Positions 1-9,920 of a DNA stretch of 64,000 nucleotides are shown piece after piece. Location: contig JANFOE010000574.1 of the NCBI GenBank assembly GCA_025667525.1, positions 1-64,000 on the forward strand. Direction: 5' to 3'. Origin of the DNA: Glebionis coronaria (Eukaryota; Streptophyta; Magnoliopsida; Asterales; Asteraceae). Every line of letters begins with the position of its first letter. Positions within the stretch are counted from its first letter, which is position 1. The translations under genes and the position numbers were made by a program. The notes below the pieces were generated by a model, which saw only the letters and a program-made list of their open reading frames with translations, did not search any database and was not told the origin of the DNA.

Positions 1-313
1 TAAAAAGTAAAAATATGATCACCTATGTATACGTATTACACTAAAAACACATTGCACATACAATCAAGTAAGCACAATTTACAAGTAAACAAAGCACAAC
101 AAGTATAAAATGCCAAAATGTAAAGTCTAGAAAGTACAAGTGCTAATTATGTAAATTTGTAAACTTACAAGGACTGAAAATGTAAAATTATGAAATGAAA
201 TGCTAAAATTAACAAACTAACAAACTTCTTAACAAAATATAACAACCCTAACAAAATATGAGGACTAAACAGCAAACCCTAACAAAATATAAACTAATTA
301 ACAGAAATTTAAG
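1..313. repeat. Direct repeat, copy A
   Basis: This stretch recurs in the same orientation at 2703-3015, about 2.7 kb downstream, with only about ten differences by eye. Similarity stops abruptly near 313, after the phrase taacagaaattta. The left limit is unknown because the copy runs off the window start. It has no coding capacity. It could be part of an LTR or of a local duplication. Confidence 0.85.
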
Positions 314-339
314 TTTAAAATATTTTAAAAAGTAGTATA

Positions 340-2478
340 TATTAGTTATCATTCAATAATTGGAGTTTTACATCTCAAGATCTTGAGTAGATAAAAACTT
401 GAATATTTACAATTTGGACGTCCTCATATCTACTGCCACTCCGTGTCGTCGTCGCTTAATTTCTGAGATACATACTTAAATTAATATAAAGGTCAAGTGA
501 TATTTATAAGTTTAATAACATTTTAAATACAAGTTGAAAGTTTTCAGTGGGATAAGCCACCGTGATAAAAACCCTATATTTTAATGGGCTACGTTGTTAT
601 ACAACATACAGATAATAATTGTTATACAAACATTTATTATAAAATTAAGATTTATTGCACTAATCCCATGACATCAATACTCACGCTAATCACCGAAATG
701 ATAGTAAGGAGGATATGTAACCCTCAACTGGTGGTGCACACGACCAAGGCAACCCTAAATAAAGACAAATGTAGTGCGCTTGCTTACACTTCTCGGTAAC
801 TACGAACATGGAGATGTCACCTCCCTATAGATCTATCGCAATATTCACACTAATATCTCGATGATTAATGATTCATGATATTCATGATATTCATAATAAT
901 TGGCTTAAGGTACGCGTGAAGCATACATTTCATAAAATCATTTGTATTCGGTTTTAAATCATTTATCCCCCCCCCCCACAAGTTTATAAAACAGTATCAT
1001 ATTAAAAGTGAGGCTATGAATTCACCTTGCTCGGAAAATCTGATTGATGTCAAAAGTGACTTTGATTATAATTTAACTGCTTCAACACACAACTTGTGTT
1101 AATATATTAAGTCTTTAGAAGATTGTACTCTAGAACTTTGTTTTATTAAGTCTTAGTTTAGAGTGGATATATCTAGAATATTATTTGAATATGATATTGA
1201 TTTGATTGGAAACCTTGTGAGAATATTGTAACACCATTCGGGCTATCATAATACAGAAGTCATTAAGTAAATGTTTGAGGAGTCCGGACACTTTAAATCG
1301 TAAACCTCAAGCAAACTCAGTCAAAACATAATATCAAAAGAAAACCCTCACATGAAGCTCCCTAGTATTGCGTGGATTACATAATTTTTTATATTTATTG
1401 TAGACATCTAAGAGCTTGTACACGACAATTTTGTTTTTTTAAATGAAATCTTATTTTTATAGAATTGTTGGATTGATATTAAGATGTGATTTTAATTTGG
1501 ATTTAATTAGAATATAATTTTCATAATTTTTGAAATATAATTTAAATTTTTATATAATATATTTATATTTTAGACCTTGAAGAATATGTAAATGACAGTT
1601 TTTACCTTATTCTTTAAAATTTGGTAAAAACTGTCCCTTGACTTATAAGTTTGCGAAAAATCATATTTTTAGTCCTTTTAGTTATCAATTCTAAGAATTT
1701 ATACTTTATTTCCTAGTAGTTATAATTTTTATAAATTTAGTCTTTCATATGTAATAAGTAATATATTAAATCTTTTAACTTTAAGACATGACAAAAATAA
1801 TACTTGGAGTTTTAAGTTTAGTGTATTTACATTTTTAGCTCAAAAATATTACAATAAGTTTAAGTAATTATAATTCTGGCCCAAAAAATTATAGTTTCAA
1901 ATGTTATATATTTAACCCTTCTAATATTTCGAATTCATTACCTTAGGATTTTAAGCTTTACAAAATCAATCATTGGAGTTTATACTTTTAGAATAATTAC
2001 ATTTCCAGCCCTTCTAGTTTATAAATTCAGTATATACCTTTAGTTTATATCTTTTTTGCAAAAGTAGTCCTTGTACTTTATATTTATGTATTAAATCTTT
2101 TATTTATACATTTTAACAAAGTAACCTCTCTAGTTATATTTTAAGTTAATGACAATACAACCCTTAAAGTTTTAAGTTTCAAAAAGTTACAATATATATC
2201 CCTTGCGTGGCAACGATTTACAAAACTTGTCCTAAATGTCATGCAAGCTTATTTTAGGGTTCCAAATTATAGTTATATATTATTATAATAAGCTAAAATA
2301 AGATCTTCTAAAGTAGCAAAAGTTTTTGAAAAGGGTACGCTAACTAGAAAATCAAAACGGGTCGTATAAGGTTAGGAACCAAATGTTTTTATGTTTCAAA
2401 GCATCAATTAAGGATTGATAGGTGTTATTATAGAGTTCATAAACATTCTAAAATAGCAAGAGAATAATTATAATATAA
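340..2478 (-). mobile_element. Degraded LTR-like sequence, probably chromovirus type
   Basis: This AT-rich non-coding stretch contains a C run at about 967-977 followed by wording close to that in the minus-strand LTR at 31020-34098 (here gtgaggctatgaattcacc near 1008, there gtggggctatgaaactcacc near 31767). From about 1380 to 2330 it becomes a loosely periodic string of phrases built on agtcctt and agtttta. I infer an old LTR fragment in minus orientation. No ends, PBS or ORF could be placed, so the limits are rough. Confidence 0.3.
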
Positions 2479-2541
2479 GGGAGGTGATTTGCACACTCTA
2501 AAAATTGATTGACACACTCAAAATGTTTGTATGTGGACATT
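2479..2541 (+). repeat. Dispersed motif shared in inverted orientation with 22252-22311
   Basis: The block beginning gggaggtgatttgcacactc and running through a gattgacacactcaaaatg phrase is found as its reverse complement at 22252-22311. It looks like the end of a dispersed element, but no partner end was found on either side here. Confidence 0.6.
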
Positions 2542-2702
2542 TATATCCTTACATTAGTAGAGTAGTAATATTTCACTTTTTTAGTTCGTTTTTTCTGGGT
2601 GTCTTTACGAATTGATTAATCAATATCAATTAAGCCACGTAATTGTTTTTGGTTGTAAAAGTAAGATTTTGATAATCTATGTCTAATTGTCACAAAGCAG
2701 TT
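2542..2702. other. Short stretch with nothing recognised
   Basis: AT-rich sequence between the dispersed motif and direct repeat copy B. I see no ORF or repeat structure in it. Confidence 0.4.
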
Positions 2703-3015
2703 AAAAAGTAAAAATATGATCACCTATGTATACGTATTACACTAAAAACACATTGCACATATAATCAAAGTAAGCACAATGTACAAGTAAACAAATCACA
2801 ACAAGTATAAAATGCCAAAATGTAAAGTCTAGAAAGTACAAGTGCTAATTATGTAAATTTGTAAACTTACAAGGACTGAAAATGTAAACTTATGAAACGA
2901 AATGCTAAAATTAACAAACTAACAAACTTCTTAACAAAATATAACAACCCTAACAAAATATGAGGATTAAACAGCAAATCCTAACAAAATATAAACTAAT
3001 TAACAGAAATTTAAC
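2703..3015. repeat. Direct repeat, copy B
   Basis: Second copy of the repeat at 1-313. After 3015 it continues with sequence that copy A lacks, so the two copies share a right boundary only in the sense that similarity ends there. Confidence 0.85.
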
Positions 3016-4408
3016 AAGTTTAACTAATCCAGGGACCTAAGTGCAAATATTAAGAAGTTTTAAACTAAAAACAGCCTAAGTCATTATTAAGATATATCTT
3101 GAGTTCTAGTTGATCAATTAAGGTGAAACCAATTTTAAAAGATTTAGAATCGAAAATAAGCTAGGTGTGAAGAAGGAAATAAGCTGAAATGATCTAGAAC
3201 TCAAATAAGCATTTTACAATAAGCATTTTGTTGAAATAAGCACTTTGGAATAAGCACTTTTTCTAAAACTCACAAGAAACATCTAAAAGCCCAAAATATT
3301 AAGACCTTTCCAAGAAATTTTAAAATTCATCAACTGAATAAGCCAGAAATTGAAATAAGCTAAAATTGGGCTTATGTTGACTTTCATTGACTTTTGTTGA
3401 CCAAAAGTTGACCAAGCTTAAATCTTATTTTTAACACTTTTGTGACTGAATTCTGAAAGAAAATGGCCAGTTTTATGAAGGAAATCAGTGGGAATTGAAA
3501 ATCTGATTAGGCAAATAAGCTAAAACTTCACAGAGACTTTGGGTTAAGCACAACTTATTCTACAATGAACTAGAGGCTTAATGCTTGATAAGTTCTTAAA
3601 CCTCATATATTCAGCTATCCAAAAAGCTAAAATTCAGGTCCTAACTCTCAAAAATGAAGAAGTTCTAGTGGACTGAATTTGGCTATTTTGAGTATACTAG
3701 ACTGGCCCAAACAATTTAAACGTCATTTGCCTGTTTGACTATTGCTTTGATTATAAAACTTGGCACAAATGTTTTATACCAGCTACCTAGTGCATGCAAA
3801 CAAGAATTACACCTGTTCATTAACAGAATTACCAATTAAGTCTTATACCAAACAATCTTTAAACTACTTAAACAGAATTCAGGCCAAGCTAATCAGAATT
3901 GAGCTATGAAATTAAAGCTTTGACTACTCAAACAAATCAAACAGGTCAAATAGATCAAGTAGCAAGCAAATTTAGGCAAGATTATACTAAGGAACTAGAA
4001 ATGAGCATGCAAGACTTATTGAGAGGAATTTAAAATAGAAATGAGCACTTTTTAGCCTTGAAGCCTCCTTTGTTGGAGAAACAAGTGCTGAACTTGCTTT
4101 TGTTACTCATCAAAAACCAAATCAACTATCTATAATCAACAAGATCATCTAAGAACTCCATAGATCATCATCATCAACAAAATCTACTGCCTGGCTTGAT
4201 CATAAAGGCAGGAACTGGATGTCTGAGATATCTGCTACAAAATCTGATCACAAAAGCTTCCAAATCACACTAACACATTCTGTTATTCAATATTGCATAA
4301 CAGAATCCATGAAAACTTGCTAAGAACAGTAGGATAATGAGGTAATATGAGAAGTAGAGTGAATGTGAATTTGAAGTTTCATTAATGGAAGAAAGTTGGT
4401 TATACAGT
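3016..4408. other. Non-coding sequence, probably old repeat
   Basis: No ORF of note. Around 3370-3420 there is a gttgac-rich run (repeated ttgacttt and ttgacc phrases), a kind of wording often found in plant Ty3/gypsy LTRs. Around 4070-4260 there is a CAAC/ATCA-rich stretch. No element ends were found. The Tat element at 4409 was inserted against its right edge. Confidence 0.35.
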
Positions 4409-4582
4409 TGATGAGGTATAGTCTCACCCCCATGCTTAAGGTGAGACAAATACAACTAATCTCCAATGCTCCACGACCAAAGCTATCTCAAGCTAGAATA
4501 GCTCACTGGAATAGCTAAGGTAATGAATATCACTCTAGGTCCAGAGATAATGGCAAGAGGTAGAGCACTATTAAGGAGCAGT

Positions 4583-4726
4583 CAAGGCTAGACCCAGACA
4601 AGGCTAGACCCAGACAAGGCTAGACCCAGACAAGGCTAGACCCAGACAAGGCTAGACCTAGACGAGGCTAGACCCAGACAAGGCTAGACCTAGACAAGGC
4701 TAGACCCAGACAAGGCTAGACCCAGA
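4583..4726 (+). repeat. 16-bp minisatellite, nine units (5' LTR)
   Basis: Unit caaggctagacccaga repeated nine times in exact 16-bp register, with c/t change at one site and one unit starting cgagg. The 3' LTR has eight units at 9373-9500. Confidence 0.95.
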
Positions 4727-4970
4727 CACAATGCTAGGCCTATACGCATAGAGCATAACCTCCATCGGAGGAAGGACGATTACACCTAGCCTACATAGTA
4801 CGATAATGTACGAATGGTACAGACGCCTGGACCACGACGAGTACTAGAGGTGCATGAGGAAAACTCTGACCACGAAGGACAGACCTGGTGCTCATCAGCT
4901 ATTTAGGTGCTGCTCCTACAAGACAACCTTGACTCCACAATTCATGTGTCTTGGAGCCACCTCCAAGTAG

Positions 4971-4978
4971 TATAAAAG
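4971..4978 (+). promoter_or_regulatory. TATA box of the Tat LTR
   Basis: tataaaag lies in the 5' LTR about 360 bp before its end. A CT-rich stretch (tctctctctct) follows about 60 bp later. Placement fits an LTR promoter; it is inferred from sequence only. Confidence 0.6.
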
Positions 4979-5330
4979 GAGATGTTCCTCCAGGAACAAA
5001 GGGGAAGTTTACACACACACTTTACTACTTACTCTCTCTCTCTAGAATCATCACTCACTAGAACCACATACTTACTCTCACGCCGGAGTTGGTCTCGGAT
5101 TCAAACCCCGAGGCGAGCTAACGGTGTTCTTTCTTATTTCAGCCTAAGAGAATAAGGGCTAGACTAAGGAACTCTGAACAAGGAAGCTAGGGCTTCACAA
5201 GGAAGGAGTAGCCACAAGATACTCTGAGGGAGCAAGCCAAGGCTTCATTAGAAGGAGTAGCCTTAAGATACCCGAAGGATCAGGGCTAAAGAAGCTTCTC
5301 CGGAAATTTGCTTCAACATCTGGCGCCATC

Positions 5331-5347
5331 CGTGGGACCGGGAATAC
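5331..5347 (+). other. Primer binding site, tRNA-Asp-like
   Basis: tggcgccatccgtggga starts two bases after the LTR end. The first seven bases equal those complementary to the 3' end of plant tRNA-Asp; the rest is a partial match. This kind of PBS is usual for Tat and Athila elements. Confidence 0.7.
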
Positions 5348-5368
5348 CAATCTACCAAAAACTAAGTA

Positions 5369-6690
5369 ATGGAAGACGGTGACCAAGGTCCTACACTGGG
5401 GCTAGGCCTAAGCCTGAACACGGGGACGCCTGGGGGCGAGAGGGCTCCCCCGGAGGTAACCCCTCCTCCTCCCAGACCTGATCAGGGACGCCTCACCCCA
5501 GCATATGTCAAACAACACATTGAAACACTAAAAACTACGATGAAGGAAATCGATGAGCAAAATCGTGAGAATATGACTCTCCGAAAGCTTTTTAACAAGG
5601 AGGTTGAAGAGATAGAGTCAGGAAACTCTCGTGGAAGCCCCTCCGTGAGGGAAGGAAGAGAATACTCCTCAGACAGCTCATCTAAGTCTGGAAACCGAGG
5701 TCGGTCTAGGTTCGCTCAAAGACGTCATAGAAGTCCTTCACGCAGGAAATCTATCACTAAGTCATATCGCTCGAATAGGATGAGCAAAGCCAAGAGCGCT
5801 AAGACCAAGTCACGATCATCTAGGTCTTTCCATAGGAAGGAGAGCTCAGAGTCCGGATATGACTCAAGGTCATATAGTGAGTCGGAGGATTTGAGCACAC
5901 CATACAGGCGGCCTAAGCCCATGCCTTTAACCTCTCGGATCACGCGTTTCAGATATCATAGGCGAGCGAAGCTTCCAGCTAATGTCCGTGTCTACGAAGG
6001 AAGCAAAGACCCAGAAGACCACTTCAGCATCTTCTCTGCTGCTGCTGAGCAAGAAGAGTGGCCCATGCTAGTGTGGTGTAAGATGTTTTGTCAGACTTTA
6101 GGTGGCTCAGCAAGGAACTGGTTCGATAGTTTAGACCCAAAGAGTGTGGATGGGTTTGAAGAATTGAGCAGCAAGTTTTTAGAGGAGTTCTCGTAACCGA
6201 AACGATATGATAAAGATCCCACCGAGATACATGGGATCAAACGGAAGCCCAATGAGAGCCTCCAGACATTTATGGATCGCTTTAAAGCTTAAAGCTCACA
6301 CATTAAGGGTGTGCCCCCAGTGCTAAGGATTTTGGCATTCATGCACGGGCATGGACACCCAGAAGTAGCTAAGAAACTCAACGATAAGATCCCAAAAGCA
6401 GTGGATGAAATGTGGGAAAGAGTCAGAGCCTTCATCAGAGGAGAGACAGCTGCTGACACCACAACCATTGTCAAGGATCCACAATAGGATTGGGAGAATA
6501 ACAAAGCTGGCTGGACAGGGAACCCATGTGGATCTAGGAACAGAAACCAAATGAGGAGCCAAGGAAGGGACATGTGGATATGCCCTCCCTACGCTAGGAA
6601 AGAAGTGTTCACACTACTGACCAAGACTCCAAAGGATATCTTAACCACGAGAAACATGAATTTCCCACCCCCTCCCCCCCATGGTAGGAA
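5369..6690 (+). pseudogene. Tat gag, N-terminal and core part, broken
   Basis: This encodes the structural (capsid-like) protein that packages element RNA. The first open stretch gives 275 residues: an acidic/proline-rich start, a helical region near residues 45-85, an Arg/Ser-rich basic tract near 95-160, and then the retrotransposon gag core from about residue 200 (VRVYEGSKDPEDH, ARNWFDSL, FEELSSKFLEEF). A TAA at 6194 interrupts the core. The same frame continues in recognisable gag wording (DKDPTEIHGIKR, MHGHGHPEVAKKLNDKIPK) past further stops at 6290 and 6485 to about 6690, where the frame shifts into the next ORF. The start at 5369 is the first ATG after the PBS. Three stops and a frameshift make it non-functional. 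Confidence 0.85.
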
Positions 6691-7514
6691 CCCCCGAAAA
6701 GAGAAACATGAACAAGTTCTGTGACGTTCACCAAGATCGGGGTCACGACACGAATAATTGCTTTAACCTCAAAAAGCGAATTGAAGAAGCAGTAGCCTCA
6801 GGGAGACTAAGACACTTGGTGAAAGATATCAGGCAAGGAGTCCAGAAAGATAAAGGACTAGCCAAAGGGAAGGAAAAGATCATAAACATGATGAGATCAC
6901 AAGGGTACCGGAAGAGACCTTATGAGAGAGTGGAAACTTGGATGGACAATTCCATAACATTCCAGTCAGTACCGCGCTATCAGCTGAGGGATTGCCCAGT
7001 GATAGTGGATGCCATGATCGAAGGATACGTAGTGAGAATAGTGTATGTTGACGGGGGCTCCTCGTCAGAAATAATGTACGAGCATTGTTTCAGAAACCTA
7101 AGCTACCAAATAAGGTCAAGGCTAAGAGAATCTAGGATACCTCTGGTAGGCTTCTCAGGTGAAGTTCATTACCCTCTAGGCGTCATTGACCTAGAGGTCA
7201 CGATGGGAGAATACGGGAGAACCAGGACGGTGATGATGGAATTTGCTATAATCAAGAGTCCTTCGCCGTATAATGCTTTACTCGGGAGAACGGGATTGAG
7301 AAGCTTAGGAGCTGTAGCCTCCACCATACACTCAATGGTTAAATTCCCAATGTCAAGTGGGATATCGACTTTGATTACAAGCAGAGAGACCTTGAAAGAA
7401 TGTAGACTCATGGAAGAGGCGCAATCGCGAGTTCTAAGAGCTCGTACAGAGGAGCTAGCCCAAAGAGGTACGCCAGGAAGGTTAGCCCATGGTGCTCCTC
7501 CCCACCACCACTAG
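6681..7514 (+). pseudogene. Tat gag C-terminus (zinc knuckle) and aspartic protease
   Basis: This open stretch of 277 residues is in a different frame from the upstream gag core and continues it. Residues about 13-30 hold the nucleocapsid zinc-binding pattern of this lineage (FCDVHQDRGHDTNNC). The retroviral-type aspartic protease follows, with the active-site loop VDGGSSSEIMYEHCF near residues 123-137 and the second conserved loop SPYNALLGRTGLRSLGA near 190-206. The D-G-G form replaces the classical D-S/T-G and is common in Tat proteases. It ends with a short His-rich tail at a stop codon. In an intact element gag, protease and pol form one polyprotein, so this is a fragment. The ATG at 6682 is unlikely to be a real start. 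Confidence 0.85.
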
Positions 7515-7621
7515 ATGAAACTTACCCCAGAAGGACAGGGAAGGAGCCAATGAGAAAGGGGAGGAAGAAGAACCACAACCCACTAAGAGGATGAAGCCGT
7601 CTAAGCCAGGGTCAGCACCCA

Positions 7622-7885
7622 AGTTAAAGCCTGATGAAAAGATAGTGGTGAACGATGACTACCCTGACCAGCTAGTCACCATAGGAGGAAACCTCTCCCC
7701 ATAATGTCGAATAGCACTCATAAGGACTCTCAGAAATAATGTTGATGTTTTCGCATGGACACCAGCCGATATGACGCGTATACCCCGAGCAATCATAGAA
7801 CATCGCCTAGACACCTATCCTCACATTGAGCCTAAGGTACAGAAAAAGTGAAGTCTTGCACCGGATAGAAACAAGGTGGAGAAAG
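7622..7885 (+). pseudogene. Stub of Tat reverse transcriptase N-terminus
   Basis: One frame reads the typical entry into Tat RT: VVNDDYPDQLVTIGG, then a TAA, then NNVDVFAWTPADM, EHRLDTYPHIEPKVQKK, a TGA, and SLAPDRNK. In complete elements this leads into the RT palm and the catalytic YxDD motif. Here the wording stops near 7880 and the sequence changes into an antisense ORF of the same element, so RT, RNase H and integrase are missing through an internal deletion. Two in-frame stops are also present. Confidence 0.75.
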
Positions 7886-8084
7886 GGATCCTAACGCCCG
7901 ATAAATCAAAAATCTTATGGTAAATGCCAATAGCAGTATCCCCAGCAGGAAGGTTTATCATCCAAAAGTTGGGATCAGGCAAGCAAGGGTGCAAGCTCAA
8001 AGGGATTTTATACTTAATAACTAAGTCTTTAAACTCCCTATTTTCTAACTCAGAAGTATGAAGGTGCATATCTTTTTTAGCCAT
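7865..8084 (-). pseudogene. Remnant of Tat antisense ORF (putative plant transposon domain)
   Basis: On the minus strand, starting at an ATG at 8084, the reading MAKKDMHLHTSELENREF continues to a domain with LPDPNFWMINLPAGDTAIGIY, FDLSGVRIPF. I recognise this from the antisense ORF carried between integrase and 3' LTR in Tat elements of composites, often labelled as a putative gypsy-type transposon protein (family assignment from memory). Its function is not established. The reading frame stays open to about 7821, but family wording ends near 7865, at the junction with the RT stub. The larger C-terminal part is lost in the internal deletion. Confidence 0.6.
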
Positions 8085-8119
8085 AAATAAAGAGAAAAAG
8101 GAATGAACACAATACCTAC

Positions 8120-8810
8120 GAGAAGTTCTCTTGTCAAAACCGCAAGATGAAACCAAAACCGGACGAGCAAATAGGCTACACCTCGAAAACCGGAAGAGCA
8201 AACAGGCTACACCTCAAAAACCGGAAGAGCAAAACAGGCTACACCTAAAAAACGGAAGAGCAAAAAGGCTACACCTCAAAAACCGGACGAGCCTTCGATA
8301 CCGGAGGAGCCCCAAACACCGGACGAAACTTCTTCACTGTGGGAGCAAACTGGACGAAGCTTATTGTCGAAGCACCACCACCGAATAAGGAAACCGGACC
8401 AAACTTCTTCACCGAAGGAGCAAACCGGACGAAACTTATGGCCAAAACCGGAAGAGCACTCTTGAGCAAATACCGGACGAGTCTCCAATAAGCCGGAAGA
8501 AACAAATACCGGACGAACCCCCAATTGGCCGGACGAGCTCCTAAATCGCTGGAGGAACCAGATACCGGACGAACCAAATACCGGACGAGCCCTCAAATAG
8601 CCGGACAAGTCCCCAATGGCTGGAAGAGACCAATGACCGGACGAAACCTCACAATAGGACGAACCAAAACCACGAACTGGAAGAGCCTACCCGAAAGAAC
8701 CACGAACCGGAAGAGCCTACCTAGAAGAACCAACCACCGAAGGAGCCTCTCCGGAGAAACAAACTCGAACACCGGACGAAACCGACCAGAGGAGCCGCCG
8801 GAGGATCTGC
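8120..8810. repeat. Degenerate minisatellite built on ccggacgag / ccggaagag
   Basis: About 700 bp of irregularly spaced short units containing accggacgagc, accggacgaa or ccggaagagc, some joined by aggctacacctcaaaa. Unit spacing varies from about 12 to 35 bp. Tandem arrays between pol and 3' LTR are known in Tat elements. Open frames on both strands here follow from the repeat and are not called as genes. Confidence 0.8.
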
Positions 8811-9189
8811 CGGATGAGATTTTCAATAGTAGAAAAAGGGATGGCGGCTAGGTTTTCTAGTGTAGAAGAATATATGTGTAAAAATGAAAAAATAAGGTCT
8901 CCCTCCATATTTATAGAAGGTTAAAGGCTTGGATGGTTAAAACGGGTTGTGGGCCCACAAAGGTAAAACTAAACCGACATAGATGCCTCATCAAAATGAA
9001 GAAAAAGACGAAACTAAAAAAAAATGTGTGAAAGAAATACACATATTCTTTTCCTCAATCTTTTCGTCACCAGGGCAAGTGATACCTTGGAGAAACCTAG
9101 TATCGACTTCGAAGGAGCACCAAGAGCGAAGAAAGTATATTTTTAATTTGAGTCTAGCATCAGCAGAAATAATAAGTTGATACTAGATT
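8811..9189. other. 3' untranslated stretch of the Tat element
   Basis: Non-coding sequence between the minisatellite and the polypurine tract. Nothing else was recognised. Confidence 0.5.
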
Positions 9190-9196
9190 GGGGGGA
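9190..9196 (+). other. Polypurine tract of the Tat element
   Basis: gggggga lies two bases before the TGATGAGG start of the 3' LTR, the normal site of plus-strand DNA priming. Confidence 0.7.
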
Positions 9197-9198
9197 CA

Positions 9199-9513
9199 TG
9201 ATGAGGTATAGTCTCACCCCCATGCTTAAGGTGAGATAAGTACAACTAATCCCCAATGCTCCGTGACCAAAACTATCTCAAGCTATAATAGCTCACTGGA
9301 ATAGCTAAGGTTATGAAGATCACTCTAGGTCCAGAGACAATGGCAAGAGGTAGAGCACTATCAAGGAGCAGACAAGGCTAGACCCAGACAAGGCTAGACC
9401 CAGACAAGGCTAGACCCAGACAAGGCTAGACCTAGACGAGGCTAGACCCAGGCAAGGCTAGACCCAGACAAGGCTAGACCCAGACAAGGCTAGACCCAGA
9501 CACAATGCTAGGC
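9199..9513 (+). mobile_element. Tat element 3' LTR, truncated
   Basis: Matches 4409-4737 from the first base through the end of the minisatellite and the cacaatgctaggc phrase, then stops. The minisatellite at 9373-9500 has eight units. The next base begins copia gag sequence on the other strand. About 600 bp of LTR are missing. Confidence 0.85.
9373..9500 (+). repeat. 16-bp minisatellite, eight units (3' LTR)
   Basis: Same unit as at 4583-4726, in exact register, one unit shorter and including the same cgagg variant. Confidence 0.95.
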
Positions 9514-9920
9514 ACTTATAGATTTTCCTGGAGCTTGCTTGCAGCTATGCAAATCATCTACCAAGTCGTGATCTCTGCAGCTTGCGGCTTCTTGAACATA
9601 GCCTTGAGCTCATCAAGCATTCGCTTAGGTGAAAATAGCTCATACTTCTGTTGAAGTGGAGGAGCCATTTTTCCTAGCATTAAGCAAGCCACCTCCGAGT
9701 GCTTCTTAATATTAGCAGCGTGTTCAGGACTTTGCGCATCAGATGCTCTTTTAGCAAGATCCTCCGCATAGGGAGTAGTCAAGATATCGATAGTACCCGC
9801 TACTCTCAAGACAATTCTTAGCGAGCGATACCAATCATTGAATTTTGGGCCAGTAAGTTCAGGACATTCAAAGAAAGCTTTGAACGTGGAACTTATAGTG
9901 TTATTGGTGGGTTGAGCCAT
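9514..9920 (-). pseudogene. Copia gag, 3'-truncated
   Basis: This encodes the N-terminal part of a Ty1/copia gag. From MAQPTNNTIS at 9920 it reads LTGPKFNDWYRSLRIVLR and then SEVACLMLGKMAPPLQQKYE, ending LFSPKRMLDELKAMFKK, typical of the plant copia gag (UBN2-type) domain. An upstream in-frame ATG at 9962 exists, but MAQP fits the family start better. After QAAEI the frame shifts: a neighbouring frame continues DDLHSCKQAPGKSIS up to 9514, where the sequence switches to the truncated Tat LTR. It is therefore both frameshifted and truncated. The zinc knuckle that would follow is absent. Confidence 0.85.

Larger units (their letters stand above)
4409..5328 (+). mobile_element. Tat element 5' LTR
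   Basis: About 920 bp, beginning TGATGAGG and ending CA just before the PBS. The first 330 bp match the 3' LTR at 9199-9513. It carries a 16-bp minisatellite (4583-4726) and a TATA box at 4971-4978, which would drive transcription rightward into gag. Confidence 0.8.
4409..9513 (+). mobile_element. Defective Ty3/gypsy element of the Tat lineage
   Basis: The same LTR start (tgatgaggtatagtctc) occurs at 4409 and 9199. A tRNA-type PBS follows the first copy and a G-rich polypurine tract precedes the second. Between them lie a broken gag, a protease, a short reverse transcriptase stub and an antisense ORF remnant, the order expected for the Tat lineage. RNase H and integrase are absent and RT is almost entirely gone. 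The 3' LTR breaks off after about 315 bp at 9513, so no target duplication can be tested. The element cannot move by its own proteins. Confidence 0.85.

Noticed and set aside
8131..8908. Several overlapping open frames on both strands
   Set aside because: They follow from the ccggacgag minisatellite and have no family resemblance.
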